Assembly: GCA_947630805.1 (NCBI GenBank)
Contig: CANRIV010000003.1
Location: 1-64,000 of the forward strand
Source of the DNA: an uncultured Lachnospiraceae bacterium
Lineage (GTDB): Bacteria > Bacillota > Clostridia > Lachnospirales > Lachnospiraceae
Direction: 5' to 3'
DNA: 64,000 nucleotides
The translations under genes were made by a program, and so were the position numbers. Shown piece by piece: positions 9,360-19,748 of the stretch (the first letter of the stretch is position 1; each line of letters opens with the position of its first letter). The notes below the pieces were generated by a model. That model worked only from the letters and a program-made list of their open reading frames with translations, made no database searches and was not told where the DNA came from.

Positions 9360-12134
9360 ATGAATAACAGTTTAAAAGGAGTTCCAGTGGAGGGATTTGC
9401 AGAGAAAAGCCGAGAGGCGGCAGTGGAAGGAATTGTTCTGCTCAAGAACAAGGATGAGGTACTTCCCCTGACAGAGAGAGACAGCGTATCAGTGTTCGGA
9501 CGACCACAGTTAGAATATTATAGAAGTGGTACCGGCTCGGGAGGCGCCGTTAATGTGGAATATGCCACAAATATTTTAGATGGATTTCGTAATAGTAATC
9601 TGAAAATAAATGAAAATTTATTGAATGATTATAAGAAATGGCTGAAAGAAAATCCATTTGATAATGGCGGCGGCGGATGGGCCGCAGAGCCATGGTTTCA
9701 AAAAGATATGGATATTTCATTGGAATATGCAAAAAAGCAGGCAGCAGTTTCGAACAAGGCATTGTATATTATCGGGCGCACGGCCGGAGAGGATAAAGAT
9801 AATTTTAACTGGGCCGGAAGTTATCTGCTGACAGAAGAAGAAAAAGAAAATTTAAAAAATATTACAGCGGCATTTGAGAATGTTTGTGTTGTATTGAACG
9901 TTTCCAATATTATAGATATGAAGTGGATTAACGATCCCTGCTACCAGGGGCACATAAAAGCCGTGATAATTGTATGGCAGGGAGGAATGGAAGGTGGAAA
10001 TGCAGTTGTAGACGTTCTTTCCGGAAAAGAGAGTCCGAGCGGAAAACTTCCGGATACTGTGGCAGAGTCAATAGACGATTATCCTTCCACAATCAATTTT
10101 GGAAATCCGCTTACCAATCTCTATCAGGAAGATATTTATGTAGGGTACAGATATTTTGAGACTTTTGCACCTGATAAAGTATTGTATGAATTTGGATATG
10201 GTCTTTCTTACACGACCTTTGATATTAAGACTTGTTCGGCAACGGTACAGGACGATAAGATATCTCTTGCAGTTAAAGTTATAAATACGGGAGATACTTT
10301 TGCGGGCAAGGAAGTCGTTCAGGTTTACTATGAGGCGCCACAGGGAAAATTGGGTCAGCCGGCAAGACAGCTTGCAGCATATCGCAAGACAAGGAAACTT
10401 GCACCGGGCGAAAGTGAAATGATGGAACTTGAAATTTCTATGGATTGTCTGGCATCCTATGATGATTCCGGCGTTACAGGACATAAATCCTGTTATGTGC
10501 TGGAAGATGGGGATTACAATTTTTATGTGGGAAACAGTGTAAAGAAAAATCAACAGGTGCTTACTTATACCCGGGAAGATACGAAAGTTGTAGAACAGTT
10601 ATCTGAAATCTGCTGTCCGGATGACGATAATTTGACCATTATGAAGCCGGGAGCAAGAAAAGCAGATGGCACTTATGAAATTATTTATGTTCCGTCTCAG
10701 AAACCGACCGTAGACATAGCAGAAAGAATCGAACAGAATCTTCCGGAAACAATGGAGATTACCGGAGATGTAGGCATTACGCTTCAGGATGTCCGGGACA
10801 AAAAAAATAAAATAGAAGAATTTGTGGCACAGCTTTCTGTCTCGGAATTGGCGCAGCTTGTAAGAGGCGAAGGAATGAGTAATCCGCGGGTTACACAGGG
10901 AACGGCCTCTGCGTTTGGTGGTCTGAGTGATGCTCTGTTTCATTATGGTATTCCGGCTGCGTGCTGTGCAGACGGTCCGAGCGGACTACGTATGGAAGGA
11001 AAGGCAACACAGCTGCCAATTGGCACAGCGCTTGCCGCAACCTGGAATACCAGTTTGGTAAGAGAACTTTATACCATGGAAGGACAGGAACTATACAGAA
11101 ATCAGGTGGACACACTTTTGGGTCCGGGTGTCAATATTCACAGAAATCCGCTCAATGGGCGCAATTTTGAGTATTATTCTGAGGATCCATATCTGTCAGG
11201 CACAATGTCTGTAGCATCTACAGGCGGTATTAAAGATGGCGGCGCATGGGGTACCATTAAACATTTTGCTTTAAATGGTCAGGAATCCCACCGTTTTAAA
11301 ATAGATGCAGTCTGCAGCGAGAGAGCCATCAGGCAAATTTATCTTAAGTCCTTTGAGATGGCAGTAAAGGAAAATACGGTAATGGCGCTGATGACCTCTT
11401 ACAATCCGATTAATGGACACTGGGCAGCGTCAAATTATGACCTTTGTACCACGGTACTTCGTGGAGAGTGGGGTTACAAAGGATTTGTAATGACTGACTG
11501 GTGGGCGAAGATGAATGATGTTGTAGCGGGTGGCGAAGAGTCAAACCGGGACACAAGAGATATGATACGTTCCCAAAATGATGTGTACATGGTTGTCAAT
11601 AACAATGGCGCCGAGGTTAATTCAAATAATGACAACACAGAAGAATCTGTTTCCAATGGAACATTGACGATAGGAGAACTTCAGCGTGCAGCAATTAATA
11701 TCTGCAACTTTATTCTTGCAGCACCGGTTATCGAGCGAGAACTGGTCGATACGGATGTGGCAAAACATTACGAATCATTACCACAGGAACAGGCTGCCTA
11801 TGAAAAATTTTCTCTTGCCAATGATGATAAGGTAATGTTCAACTGTGGAAAAGAAGCTACCTTGGTCGTAGAAGAAGAAGGGGAATATACAATCATTGTA
11901 AATATAGCTTTTGACAAAACAAATCTTGCCCAGTCTACGGTTAATGTAAATGCTAATGGGACGACAATGGTTGTTATTCAGACGAATGGAACGGATGGAA
12001 ACTGGATTACACAGAAACTGTGTAAAGTGAAACTGGATAAAGGAATTTATAATATTCAGCTGGAAGATGTACTGGCAGGAATTAAAGTGAAATATATCCA
12101 GTTTAAAAAGATACCTAAAAAAATAAAGAAATAA
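9360..12134 (+). CDS. glycoside hydrolase family 3 (beta-glucosidase type) with inverted domain order
   Basis: N-terminus carries the GH3 C-domain (SREAAVEGIVLLKNKDEVLPL, WQGGMEGGNAVVDVLSGKESPSGKLP); FnIII-like segment; then the (beta/alpha)8 domain (LRMEG, GPGVNIHRNPLNGRNFEYYSEDPYLSG, KHFALNGQE, GFVMTDWW). Confidence 0.9.
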   Translation: MNNSLKGVPVEGFAEKSREAAVEGIVLLKNKDEVLPLTERDSVSVFGRPQLEYYRSGTGSGGAVNVEYATNILDGFRNSNLKINENLLNDYKKWLKENPFDNGGGGWAAEPWFQKDMDISLEYAKKQAAVSNKALYIIGRTAGEDKDNFNWAGSYLLTEEEKENLKNITAAFENVCVVLNVSNIIDMKWINDPCYQGHIKAVIIVWQGGMEGGNAVVDVLSGKESPSGKLPDTVAESIDDYPSTINFGNPLTNLYQEDIYVGYRYFETFAPDKVLYEFGYGLSYTTFDIKTCSATVQDDKISLAVKVINTGDTFAGKEVVQVYYEAPQGKLGQPARQLAAYRKTRKLAPGESEMMELEISMDCLASYDDSGVTGHKSCYVLEDGDYNFYVGNSVKKNQQVLTYTREDTKVVEQLSEICCPDDDNLTIMKPGARKADGTYEIIYVPSQKPTVDIAERIEQNLPETMEITGDVGITLQDVRDKKNKIEEFVAQLSVSELAQLVRGEGMSNPRVTQGTASAFGGLSDALFHYGIPAACCADGPSGLRMEGKATQLPIGTALAATWNTSLVRELYTMEGQELYRNQVDTLLGPGVNIHRNPLNGRNFEYYSEDPYLSGTMSVASTGGIKDGGAWGTIKHFALNGQESHRFKIDAVCSERAIRQIYLKSFEMAVKENTVMALMTSYNPINGHWAASNYDLCTTVLRGEWGYKGFVMTDWWAKMNDVVAGGEESNRDTRDMIRSQNDVYMVVNNNGAEVNSNNDNTEESVSNGTLTIGELQRAAINICNFILAAPVIERELVDTDVAKHYESLPQEQAAYEKFSLANDDKVMFNCGKEATLVVEEEGEYTIIVNIAFDKTNLAQSTVNVNANGTTMVVIQTNGTDGNWITQKLCKVKLDKGIYNIQLEDVLAGIKVKYIQFKKIPKKIKK

Positions 12135-12157
12135 TTCACTTTATAATGAAATGATAT

Positions 12158-12198
12158 GAAAAATGCAAGTCTGTAGTATATATGGACTTGCATTTTTC
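12158..12198 (+). terminator. terminator after GH3 gene
   Basis: GAAAAATGCAAGTC / GACTTGCATTTTTC perfect 14-bp stem. Confidence 0.8.
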
Positions 12199-12252
12199 GA
12201 CATTATTGTGGTAAACATAGAATATAAATCTTAACGGAGGCAGAACAGAAGA

Positions 12253-12972
12253 ATGCAGATAAACATAGCAGTGTGTGATGATGAACGAAATATTTGTGCA
12301 CAGGTGGAGTCCATGCTGACAGAGATTCTCTCAGAAATATCGACAGAATATAATATTGATGTGTTTGAAAGCGGAGAGAGTTTGTGTAATGAAATGAAAC
12401 GCACAGAATATGATTTGATTTTTCTGGATATTGAACTGCCAAACATGAACGGAGTGGATATCGGAAGATATATCAGAGAGGAACTGAAAAATGAGATTGT
12501 TCAGATTGCTTATATTTCAGCCAAAGAGGGATATGCAATGGAACTGTTCGAGTACAGACCAATTAATTTTCTGGTCAAACCGCTGGATAAAGAAAAACTG
12601 AAAAGAGTGATTCAAAAGTATCTGATAATTTCAGAACAGGATAATCATATGTTTTCTTATAAAAAGAGTCAGGAATTTTATAAAATACCGTTATCGGAGA
12701 TTTTATATTTTGAGGGTCGGGGCAGAAAAGTGTCTGTGACGGCAAATGGCATGGAAGATGAATTTTATGATTCTATTGAGAATGTTTATCAAAAGGTAAA
12801 ACAGCATAAATTTTTATTTATACATAAATCCACGATTGTAAATTATAAACATATAAAAAAGATGGGATACGAAGAGGTGACAATGATTGATAATAAAAAG
12901 TTTTCCATTAGTCAGTCGAGAAGAAAAGCAATTCGTGCTATGCTGCTTGAGATAAAGAAGGGAGAAAGGTAA
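12253..12972 (+). CDS. LytTR family response regulator (AgrA-like)
   Basis: Receiver: MQINIAVCDDERNIC..., DLIFLDIELPNMNG; C-terminal LytTR: FYKIPLSEILYFEGRGRKVSV...FLFIHKSTIVNYKHIKKM. Confidence 0.92.
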   Translation: MQINIAVCDDERNICAQVESMLTEILSEISTEYNIDVFESGESLCNEMKRTEYDLIFLDIELPNMNGVDIGRYIREELKNEIVQIAYISAKEGYAMELFEYRPINFLVKPLDKEKLKRVIQKYLIISEQDNHMFSYKKSQEFYKIPLSEILYFEGRGRKVSVTANGMEDEFYDSIENVYQKVKQHKFLFIHKSTIVNYKHIKKMGYEEVTMIDNKKFSISQSRRKAIRAMLLEIKKGER

Positions 12973-14249
12973 TGGACCAGGCAATACAATCTATAATCAT
13001 GCTGCTCACCAACGCATTTGAGCTCTATGTTATTTACCGCTTTATGGTCATATTTTTTGAAGGGCATATGATAAACCCTAAAATGACAATCATTGCTTAC
13101 ACAGTCAGGTATGTTCTGACTGCAGTTGTCATGCTCGCCTTTTCTTATCCGATAACAAATCTCATTGTGGGATTGGGAAGTGTGTTTTTGGTTACACTGT
13201 GCTATAAGTCCACAATATCAAAGAGAATTATTGTTACCATTATGATATACATGTGTATTTTTGTGTCAGAAGCGACTGTGGCAGCAATTATCGGGCTGAG
13301 TGGTTTTAGTGTATTTGAAAAGACGGAGTATGGAAACGCATTTATTTCTATTATTGTAGAAATTATGTTTTGGCTCAGCACGATTATTTTTGAAAAATTT
13401 CAAAATGTAAAAGTCAATATGCCAATTCCCAAATCTTTCATTATTGCAATTATCATCGTTCCGCTCACATCTATTTTTCTGGAAGCTTTAATTTTTCGTC
13501 AGGAAAATGTGAATAAAGGAGTGGCTGCCATTTCTCTGGTATTTTTATTGGCATCTAACGCGGTGATGATTTATGTCTATGATTCTTTATCAAAACTGTT
13601 TGAGGTGAGAACGCAGGCAGAAATTGTCCGGAGAGAAAAGACTTACTATCATAACCAATCCGAACTGCTTCAAAAGAATTATGAAGAGCTCAGACTGTTT
13701 CGGCATGATATAAAAAATAAAATTACTGTAATCCGTCAGATGCTGGAGCAAAATGAGACAGAAAGAATCTATGATTATATTTCCCAGATGACGGAAAGGC
13801 TGGATAACACGAGAGTATACAGCCAAAGTGGAAATATTGTGGTAGACAGCATTATTAATTATAAATTAGGAATCGCAGAGGAAAAGGATGTCGAGGTCTC
13901 TGCCAATATAGAAATTCCTTCCCAAATAAAAATGGATGACGATGACATTGTCATTATTCTCGGAAATCTGCTGGACAATGCGATAGAGGCGACAGAGCGC
14001 CTGAAAAGTCACAGATATATTAATGTACATATGGAATTTAATAAAAATTGTCTGTTTATTGTCGTTAAGAACAGTTATGATAATGTGATAAAAATAGTGA
14101 ATGGAGCGATTAAAACGAGAAAAGAAGACAGGGCATTACATGGAATTGGAATGAAAAGTATTGAGACGGCAGTGGAGAAATACAGCGGAGCAATAAGTTA
14201 TGAACATAATCAGACAGAATTTATAGCAAATGTGATGCTGTATGTGTAA
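12972..14249 (+). CDS. GHKL-type sensor histidine kinase (AgrC-like)
   Basis: N-terminal multi-TM; ELRLFRHDIKNKITVIRQML; N-box GNLLDNAIEATE; HGIGMKSIETAVEKYSG. Confidence 0.92.
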   Translation: MDQAIQSIIMLLTNAFELYVIYRFMVIFFEGHMINPKMTIIAYTVRYVLTAVVMLAFSYPITNLIVGLGSVFLVTLCYKSTISKRIIVTIMIYMCIFVSEATVAAIIGLSGFSVFEKTEYGNAFISIIVEIMFWLSTIIFEKFQNVKVNMPIPKSFIIAIIIVPLTSIFLEALIFRQENVNKGVAAISLVFLLASNAVMIYVYDSLSKLFEVRTQAEIVRREKTYYHNQSELLQKNYEELRLFRHDIKNKITVIRQMLEQNETERIYDYISQMTERLDNTRVYSQSGNIVVDSIINYKLGIAEEKDVEVSANIEIPSQIKMDDDDIVIILGNLLDNAIEATERLKSHRYINVHMEFNKNCLFIVVKNSYDNVIKIVNGAIKTRKEDRALHGIGMKSIETAVEKYSGAISYEHNQTEFIANVMLYV

Positions 14250-14265
14250 AGCATTGGAACATATT

Positions 14266-14296
14266 AAAAATCAGCACAACGTGTGCTGATTTTTTT
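14266..14296 (+). terminator. terminator separating agrC-like gene from agrD-agrB
   Basis: AAAAATCAGCACA-ACG-TGTGCTGATTTTTTT. Confidence 0.9.
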
Positions 14297-14383
14297 ATGT
14301 GAAAAAACATTCTGCGATTTTTATCACATAATACTTTGTAAAACCTGTGTCAATATGAAACAGAAAACATCAAAAGAACTGTA

Positions 14384-14418
14384 AATTATTACAAAATCAT
14401 ATATGAATTATTACAAAA
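14384..14418. promoter_or_regulatory. direct-repeat pair, candidate LytTR (AgrA) binding site upstream of agrD
   Basis: AATTATTACAAAA at 14384-14396 and 14406-14418, 22 bp start-to-start. Confidence 0.55.
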
Positions 14419-14487
14419 AACGGCAGAAAATGTCTTTTTATGATATTTTATCCATGCTGAAAGAAATAATTAGAGGAGGAATTAGCA

Positions 14488-14625
14488 ATGAAAAAAAATA
14501 GGGTAGAAAAAATCGTGGCTAATGTGGCGTATGAAACATCTAAGAAAATAGCAAATTCAAGTTGTGCATTTTTCTTTCATCAGCCAGAATTGCCAAAAGA
14601 AGTAAAGAAACTTAGGAAATTCTAA
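14488..14625 (+). CDS. agrD: AgrD-type cyclic lactone autoinducer prepeptide (45 aa)
   Basis: MKKNRVEKIVANVAYETSKKIANSSCAFFFHQPELPKEVKKLRKF; amphipathic N-terminal leader, single Cys in the core, HQPELPKEV tail typical of clostridial AgrD; stop overlaps agrB ATG (TAATG). Confidence 0.88.
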   Translation: MKKNRVEKIVANVAYETSKKIANSSCAFFFHQPELPKEVKKLRKF

Positions 14626-15194
14626 TGTTTGCATATGTTTCTGAAAAAATAACAAATCATCTGGCACAGACAAATGTAATTTCCCAGTGTGAGCAGGATA
14701 TATATTTGTTTGGAGTGGAACAGTTCCTAATAACGGTTTTGAACATAGTAACGACATTGGCAATGGGATTTCTGCTGGGGGAAGTATGGCAGAGTCTGCT
14801 GCTGGTTTTTACATTTATGATACTGAGATCTTATGCCGGCGGGTATCATGCGTCTACACCAGTTAAATGTTATTTGCTGACATCATCAATTATCGCAATC
14901 GCTCTTTCAGTAATAAAATACATATCAGTTAATATTTTTATTTGTTTGGGATTATTGATTATAGCTGGAGTTGTAATTTTATTGTTATCGCCGGTCGAGG
15001 CAAAAAATAAGCCCCTGGATAATATTGAATTTGTTATTTACAGAAAAAAAGCAATTTTAATTTGGGCCGTTGAGTTTATATGTGCAATAATATGTATGCT
15101 AATTGATTGGAAAGAGTTTTATATGTGTATTATGATAGCGCATGTAACATTAGCGGTTTCTCAAATAACCGTAAGGGGGAAAAGAAAAGTTTAA
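14625..15194 (+). CDS. agrB: accessory gene regulator B (AgrB peptidase)
   Basis: RSYAGGYHASTPVKCYLLTS (catalytic His and Cys), multi-TM. Confidence 0.93.
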   Translation: MFAYVSEKITNHLAQTNVISQCEQDIYLFGVEQFLITVLNIVTTLAMGFLLGEVWQSLLLVFTFMILRSYAGGYHASTPVKCYLLTSSIIAIALSVIKYISVNIFICLGLLIIAGVVILLLSPVEAKNKPLDNIEFVIYRKKAILIWAVEFICAIICMLIDWKEFYMCIMIAHVTLAVSQITVRGKRKV

Positions 15195-15221
15195 AACCGA
15201 TAGGGTATGTATGAGTGCGGA

Positions 15222-15262
15222 AAAGCGTAACCGGGTCAGTTGATCTGATTACGCTTTTTTTG
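15222..15262 (+). terminator. terminator after agrB
   Basis: AAAAGCGTAA ... TTACGCTTTTTTT with nested TCAG/CTGA stem. Confidence 0.8.
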
Positions 15263-15372
15263 TATTATGAAGGATACTGCTTTACTTGATTTGAACACTG
15301 AAAAATTGTATACTAATACTAATGGAATTCTACATATAAAAATTGAAACAATACATATTACAGGAGGCTGAA

Positions 15373-17661
15373 ATGATAACATTGAGCAAGGGCGGCGCCT
15401 ACTTGATTCACGGGATAGAAGTAATTGAGGAAGGCAACGCAGAACAGTTAAAGAAAACACTGAAAGATAAATATCTTACAAAAGAAGAAGCCGCAAAAAA
15501 TACCATGGCGTACAATATTTTAAAGGCGCATAATATATCCGGCAATATGGAAAAGCTTCAGATTAAGTTTGACAAACTTACATCTCATGATATCACGTTT
15601 GTAGGAATTATCCAAACGGCAAGAGCATCCGGTCTGGAAAAGTTTCCAATTCCTTATGTTCTTACAAACTGTCACAACAGTCTGTGTGCAGTTGGAGGAA
15701 CAATCAATGAAGACGATCATATGTTTGGTCTTACCTGTGCAAAAAAATATGGCGGTATTTATGTTCCACCACATCAGGCGGTAATACATCAGTTTGCCCG
15801 TGAGATGCTTGCAGGAGGCGGAAAAATGATACTGGGCTCGGATTCCCATACCCGCTATGGAGCATTGGGTACGATGGCGATGGGAGAAGGAGGACCGGAA
15901 CTTGTAAAGCAGCTGCTGTCCCAGACTTACGATATCAATATGCCGCAGGTTGTGGGCATTTATATGACGGGAGAGCCGGCAAAAGGCGTCGGACCGCAGG
16001 ACGTTGCACTGGCGATTATCGGAGAAGTTTTTGAAAAAGGCTATGTAAAAAATAAAGTTATGGAATTTGTAGGTCCGGGCATCTCCAACCTGAGCGCTGA
16101 TTTCAGAATTGGCATAGATGTCATGACCACCGAAACGACATGTCTTTCTTCTATCTGGAGAACAGATGAGAAGATTAAAGAATTTTATGATATTCATGGG
16201 CGCACAGAGGAATATTGTGAATTAAATCCAGGCGATGTGACATATTATGATGGGATGGTTTATGTTGATTTATCCAAAATCAAACCAATGATTGCCATGC
16301 CATTTCATCCAAGTAATACATACACCATTGATGAGGTAAACAGCAATCTGGAAGATATTCTTCATGACGTGGAAAAGAAAGCGCTCGTATCTTTGGATGG
16401 ACAGGTAGAGTATAAACTGACAGATAAGATTCGCAATGGAAAATTGTATGTTGAGCAGGGAATTATTGCAGGCTGTGCCGGTGGGGGATTTGAAAATATC
16501 TGTGCTGCAGCAGATATTTTAAATGGAAGAAGCATCGGCTCTGATGAGTTTACACTCAGTGTTTATCCGGCGTCTATGCCAGTATACATGGAACTGATTA
16601 AAAATGGTTGTGCAGCGCAGATTATGGAAGCGGGAGGCGTAATGAAAACAGCTTTCTGCGGCCCATGTTTTGGCGCGGGCGACACACCGTCTAATAACGC
16701 ATTTAGTATCAGACATTCTACAAGAAACTTCCCGAACAGAGAGGGAAGCAAACTGCAGAACGGACAGATTTCTTCTGTGGCACTGATGGATGCCCGCTCT
16801 ATTGCGGCGACAGCTGCCAACAAAGGATATCTGACGCCTGCGACAGATATGGATGTTGAATATAAAGGACGCAATTATCATTTTGATAAAACAATTTATG
16901 AAAACAGAGTGTTTGATTCCAAAGGAGTGGCAGATCCTGACACGGAAATCCAGTTTGGACCAAACATTAAGGATTGGCCGGAGATGGTGGCATTGACGGA
17001 GCATTTGTTATTAAAGGTTGTATCGGAAATTCACGATCCGGTTACTACGACAGATGAATTAATTCCGTCAGGAGAGACCTCTTCGTATCGTTCCAATCCT
17101 CTGGGACTGGCAGAGTTTGCGCTCTCCCGAAAAGATCCGGAGTATGTTGGAAAGGCAAAAGAAGTACAAGAGGCTGAAAAAGCGAGAGAAAAAGGACAGT
17201 GCCCGGGAGAGGTCCTTCCGGAAATTGCAGCGGCATGTGGAAAAATAAAAGAGAATCTTCCGCAGTATGATATCAGCAAGACAAATCTGGGAATCGGAAG
17301 TACAATTTACGCTGTAAAACCAGGTGACGGCTCAGCAAGAGAGCAGGCGGCTTCCTGTCAGAAAGTTTTGGGCGGATGGGCTAATATTGCACAGGAATAT
17401 GCAACAAAGAGATACCGTTCCAATCTGATTAACTGGGGAATGCTTCCATTTATTTATGAGCAAGAAGAACTGCCATTCAAAAAAGATGATTATCTGTTTA
17501 TTCCGGATATTGCGCAGGCAGTCAGAGATAAGGCATCTAAAGTACAGGCATATGTCATAAGAGATGAAGTAAAACCATTTACGTTACAACTTGGAGAAAT
17601 GACGGATGACGAGAGGGATATTATTCTCAAAGGTTGTCTTATCAATTATAATAGAATCTAA
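15373..17661 (+). CDS. hydratase, aconitase superfamily (YbhJ-like)
   Basis: [62 protein letters not shown] after aggaggctgaa preferred over the track start at 15343. Confidence 0.82.
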   Translation: MITLSKGGAYLIHGIEVIEEGNAEQLKKTLKDKYLTKEEAAKNTMAYNILKAHNISGNMEKLQIKFDKLTSHDITFVGIIQTARASGLEKFPIPYVLTNCHNSLCAVGGTINEDDHMFGLTCAKKYGGIYVPPHQAVIHQFAREMLAGGGKMILGSDSHTRYGALGTMAMGEGGPELVKQLLSQTYDINMPQVVGIYMTGEPAKGVGPQDVALAIIGEVFEKGYVKNKVMEFVGPGISNLSADFRIGIDVMTTETTCLSSIWRTDEKIKEFYDIHGRTEEYCELNPGDVTYYDGMVYVDLSKIKPMIAMPFHPSNTYTIDEVNSNLEDILHDVEKKALVSLDGQVEYKLTDKIRNGKLYVEQGIIAGCAGGGFENICAAADILNGRSIGSDEFTLSVYPASMPVYMELIKNGCAAQIMEAGGVMKTAFCGPCFGAGDTPSNNAFSIRHSTRNFPNREGSKLQNGQISSVALMDARSIAATAANKGYLTPATDMDVEYKGRNYHFDKTIYENRVFDSKGVADPDTEIQFGPNIKDWPEMVALTEHLLLKVVSEIHDPVTTTDELIPSGETSSYRSNPLGLAEFALSRKDPEYVGKAKEVQEAEKAREKGQCPGEVLPEIAAACGKIKENLPQYDISKTNLGIGSTIYAVKPGDGSAREQAASCQKVLGGWANIAQEYATKRYRSNLINWGMLPFIYEQEELPFKKDDYLFIPDIAQAVRDKASKVQAYVIRDEVKPFTLQLGEMTDDERDIILKGCLINYNRI

Positions 17662-17732
17662 AACAGTAGCTGTCAGAGCAGAGAAACTCTGAAATAATAG
17701 AATACGCACGGAGTGAAGCGGGAGGAAACCAT

Positions 17733-19664
17733 ATGGGAAAGAAAAGTGTCATAACAAAAGATGACTGTTATTTGTTCGGAAAGGGGATTCATTATGAGAT
17801 ATATAATAAGTTAGGCGCGCATTTAACAGAGATTGATGGCGTAAAAGGGACTTATTTTGCTGTCTGGGCGCCTCATGCAGTCAATGTTGCCGTGATTGGT
17901 GATTTTAATGACTGGCTGGGGTATAACCACAATATGAAAATGGAGAATGATTCCGGCATTTGGGAACTTTTTATTCCTGAAGTGGAGGAAGGAGCATTAT
18001 ACCGATATGTAATTTCCACACAGAATGGAGATACATTATACAAGACAGATCCTTATGGCTATTGGTCAGAGTTGAGACCGGGAAATGCGTCCCGTGTGGC
18101 AGATATAGATACTTATAAGTGGGGAGATTCCAAGTGGATTCGGCAAAAGGCAGGAGAAAATCATTATGAACAGCCAATGTCCATTTTTGAAGTCCACCCC
18201 GGCTCCTGGAAGAAAGAGTTTAAAAATCCTGACGACGAGGATGGATTCTATGATTATAGAAGAATGGCGGATGAATTGGTCCAATATGTGAATGAAATGG
18301 GATATACACATGTAGAATTGATGGGAATTCTGGAACATCCGTTTGACGGCTCCTGGGGATATCAGGTAACGGGATATTATGCTCCAACTTCCCGATATGG
18401 AGCGCCGAAGGATTTCATGTATCTGGTGGATGCTTTTCACCAGGCAGGGATTGCTGTCATATTGGACTGGGTACCTGCACATTTTCCACGGGATGCCCAT
18501 GGTCTGGCAATGTTTGACGGAACACCGCTGTATGAATATGCGGATACAAGAATAGGAGAACACCCTGACTGGGGAACGAAGGTATTTGATTATTCCAAAA
18601 CAGAAGTAAGTAATTTTCTGATTGCAAATGCACTGTTCTGGGTAGAAAAGTATCATGTGGACGGACTTCGTGTAGATGCAGTGGCATCTATGCTTTACCG
18701 GGATTATGGAAGAAAAGATGGGGAGTGGCTTCCAAACAAATATGGCGGAAATGAAAATTTTGAAGCAATAGAATTTTTTAAACATTTGAATAGTATTATG
18801 CAATACCGCAATCCGAGAGCGTATGTAATTGCGGAAGAATCTACGGCATGGCCAAAAGTAACGGCAGCACCGGAAGATGGAGGATTAGGATTTTCCTACA
18901 AATGGAATATGGGGTGGATGCACGATTTTTTGGAATACACAAAGCTTGACCCATATTTTAAGAAAAATAATCATAATAAAATGACATTTGGAATGACATA
19001 TGCTTTCAGTGAGAACTTTATTCTTGTGTTATCCCATGACGAAGTAGTTCATTTGAAGTGCTCAATGTTGAATAAAATGCCGGGATATCCGTCGGATAAG
19101 TTTAAGAATTTAAAGACAGCATATACTTTTATGATAGGGCATCCGGGGCGGAAACTTCTGTTTATGGGACAGGAATTTGCGCAGTTGCAGGAATGGTCAG
19201 AAGCAAGAAGTCTGGATTGGTATCTTCTTGAAGAGCCGGAGCATAAGGATATGCAGAATTATGTGAGGGCATTGCTTCATCTGTATAAGGAACATCCGGC
19301 GCTATATACGGAAACAAAAGGTTATGGAGCTTTTGAATGGATTAATGCAGACGACTGCGATAGAAGTATTTTCAGTTTTATCAGAAAAACGACAGAGCCG
19401 GAATACAAAAATTCTCTGGGATTTGTGTGCAATTTTACACCGATGGAGAGAAGCGATTATGCAGTAGGCGTGCCAAAGCCGGGCACTTATCGCAGAATTC
19501 TTACAACGGAAACTGGAGAAACTCAGATTGTAAAATATAAGGCGGTACGAGAAGAATGTGATGGAAGACCATATCGGTTGAACATTCCGTTGAGACCGTT
19601 TGAGTCCGTTGTGTTTGAATTTCCAAGAGTACTGAAACGGAAAACAAAAACAAAGAAAAAATAG
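17733..19664 (+). CDS. glgB: 1,4-alpha-glucan branching enzyme
   Basis: GTYFAVWAPHAVNVAVIGDFNDW; HVELMGILEHPFDGSWGYQVTGYYAPTSRYG; DGLRVDAVASMLYRDYGR; LSHDEVVH. Confidence 0.95.
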   Translation: MGKKSVITKDDCYLFGKGIHYEIYNKLGAHLTEIDGVKGTYFAVWAPHAVNVAVIGDFNDWLGYNHNMKMENDSGIWELFIPEVEEGALYRYVISTQNGDTLYKTDPYGYWSELRPGNASRVADIDTYKWGDSKWIRQKAGENHYEQPMSIFEVHPGSWKKEFKNPDDEDGFYDYRRMADELVQYVNEMGYTHVELMGILEHPFDGSWGYQVTGYYAPTSRYGAPKDFMYLVDAFHQAGIAVILDWVPAHFPRDAHGLAMFDGTPLYEYADTRIGEHPDWGTKVFDYSKTEVSNFLIANALFWVEKYHVDGLRVDAVASMLYRDYGRKDGEWLPNKYGGNENFEAIEFFKHLNSIMQYRNPRAYVIAEESTAWPKVTAAPEDGGLGFSYKWNMGWMHDFLEYTKLDPYFKKNNHNKMTFGMTYAFSENFILVLSHDEVVHLKCSMLNKMPGYPSDKFKNLKTAYTFMIGHPGRKLLFMGQEFAQLQEWSEARSLDWYLLEEPEHKDMQNYVRALLHLYKEHPALYTETKGYGAFEWINADDCDRSIFSFIRKTTEPEYKNSLGFVCNFTPMERSDYAVGVPKPGTYRRILTTETGETQIVKYKAVREECDGRPYRLNIPLRPFESVVFEFPRVLKRKTKTKKK

Positions 19665-19670
19665 ATTAGA

Positions 19671-19695
19671 AAAGGGCAGTTTTCAGCTGCCCTTT
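19671..19695 (+). terminator. hairpin after glgB
   Basis: AAAGGGCAG-TTTTCAG-CTGCCCTTT; weak U tract. Confidence 0.5.
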
Positions 19696-19748
19696 AAAAA
19701 CATAAAATTTTATAAATTGAAGGAAAAGGCAGATAAAGAGAGTTTGGA

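Noticed and set aside
15520-16197. 225-aa minus-strand ORF within the hydratase gene
   Set aside because: Shadow ORF opposite conserved aconitase-family motifs.
18066-18803. 245-aa minus-strand ORF within glgB
   Set aside because: Antisense to a clearly conserved gene; no RBS or recognisable motif.
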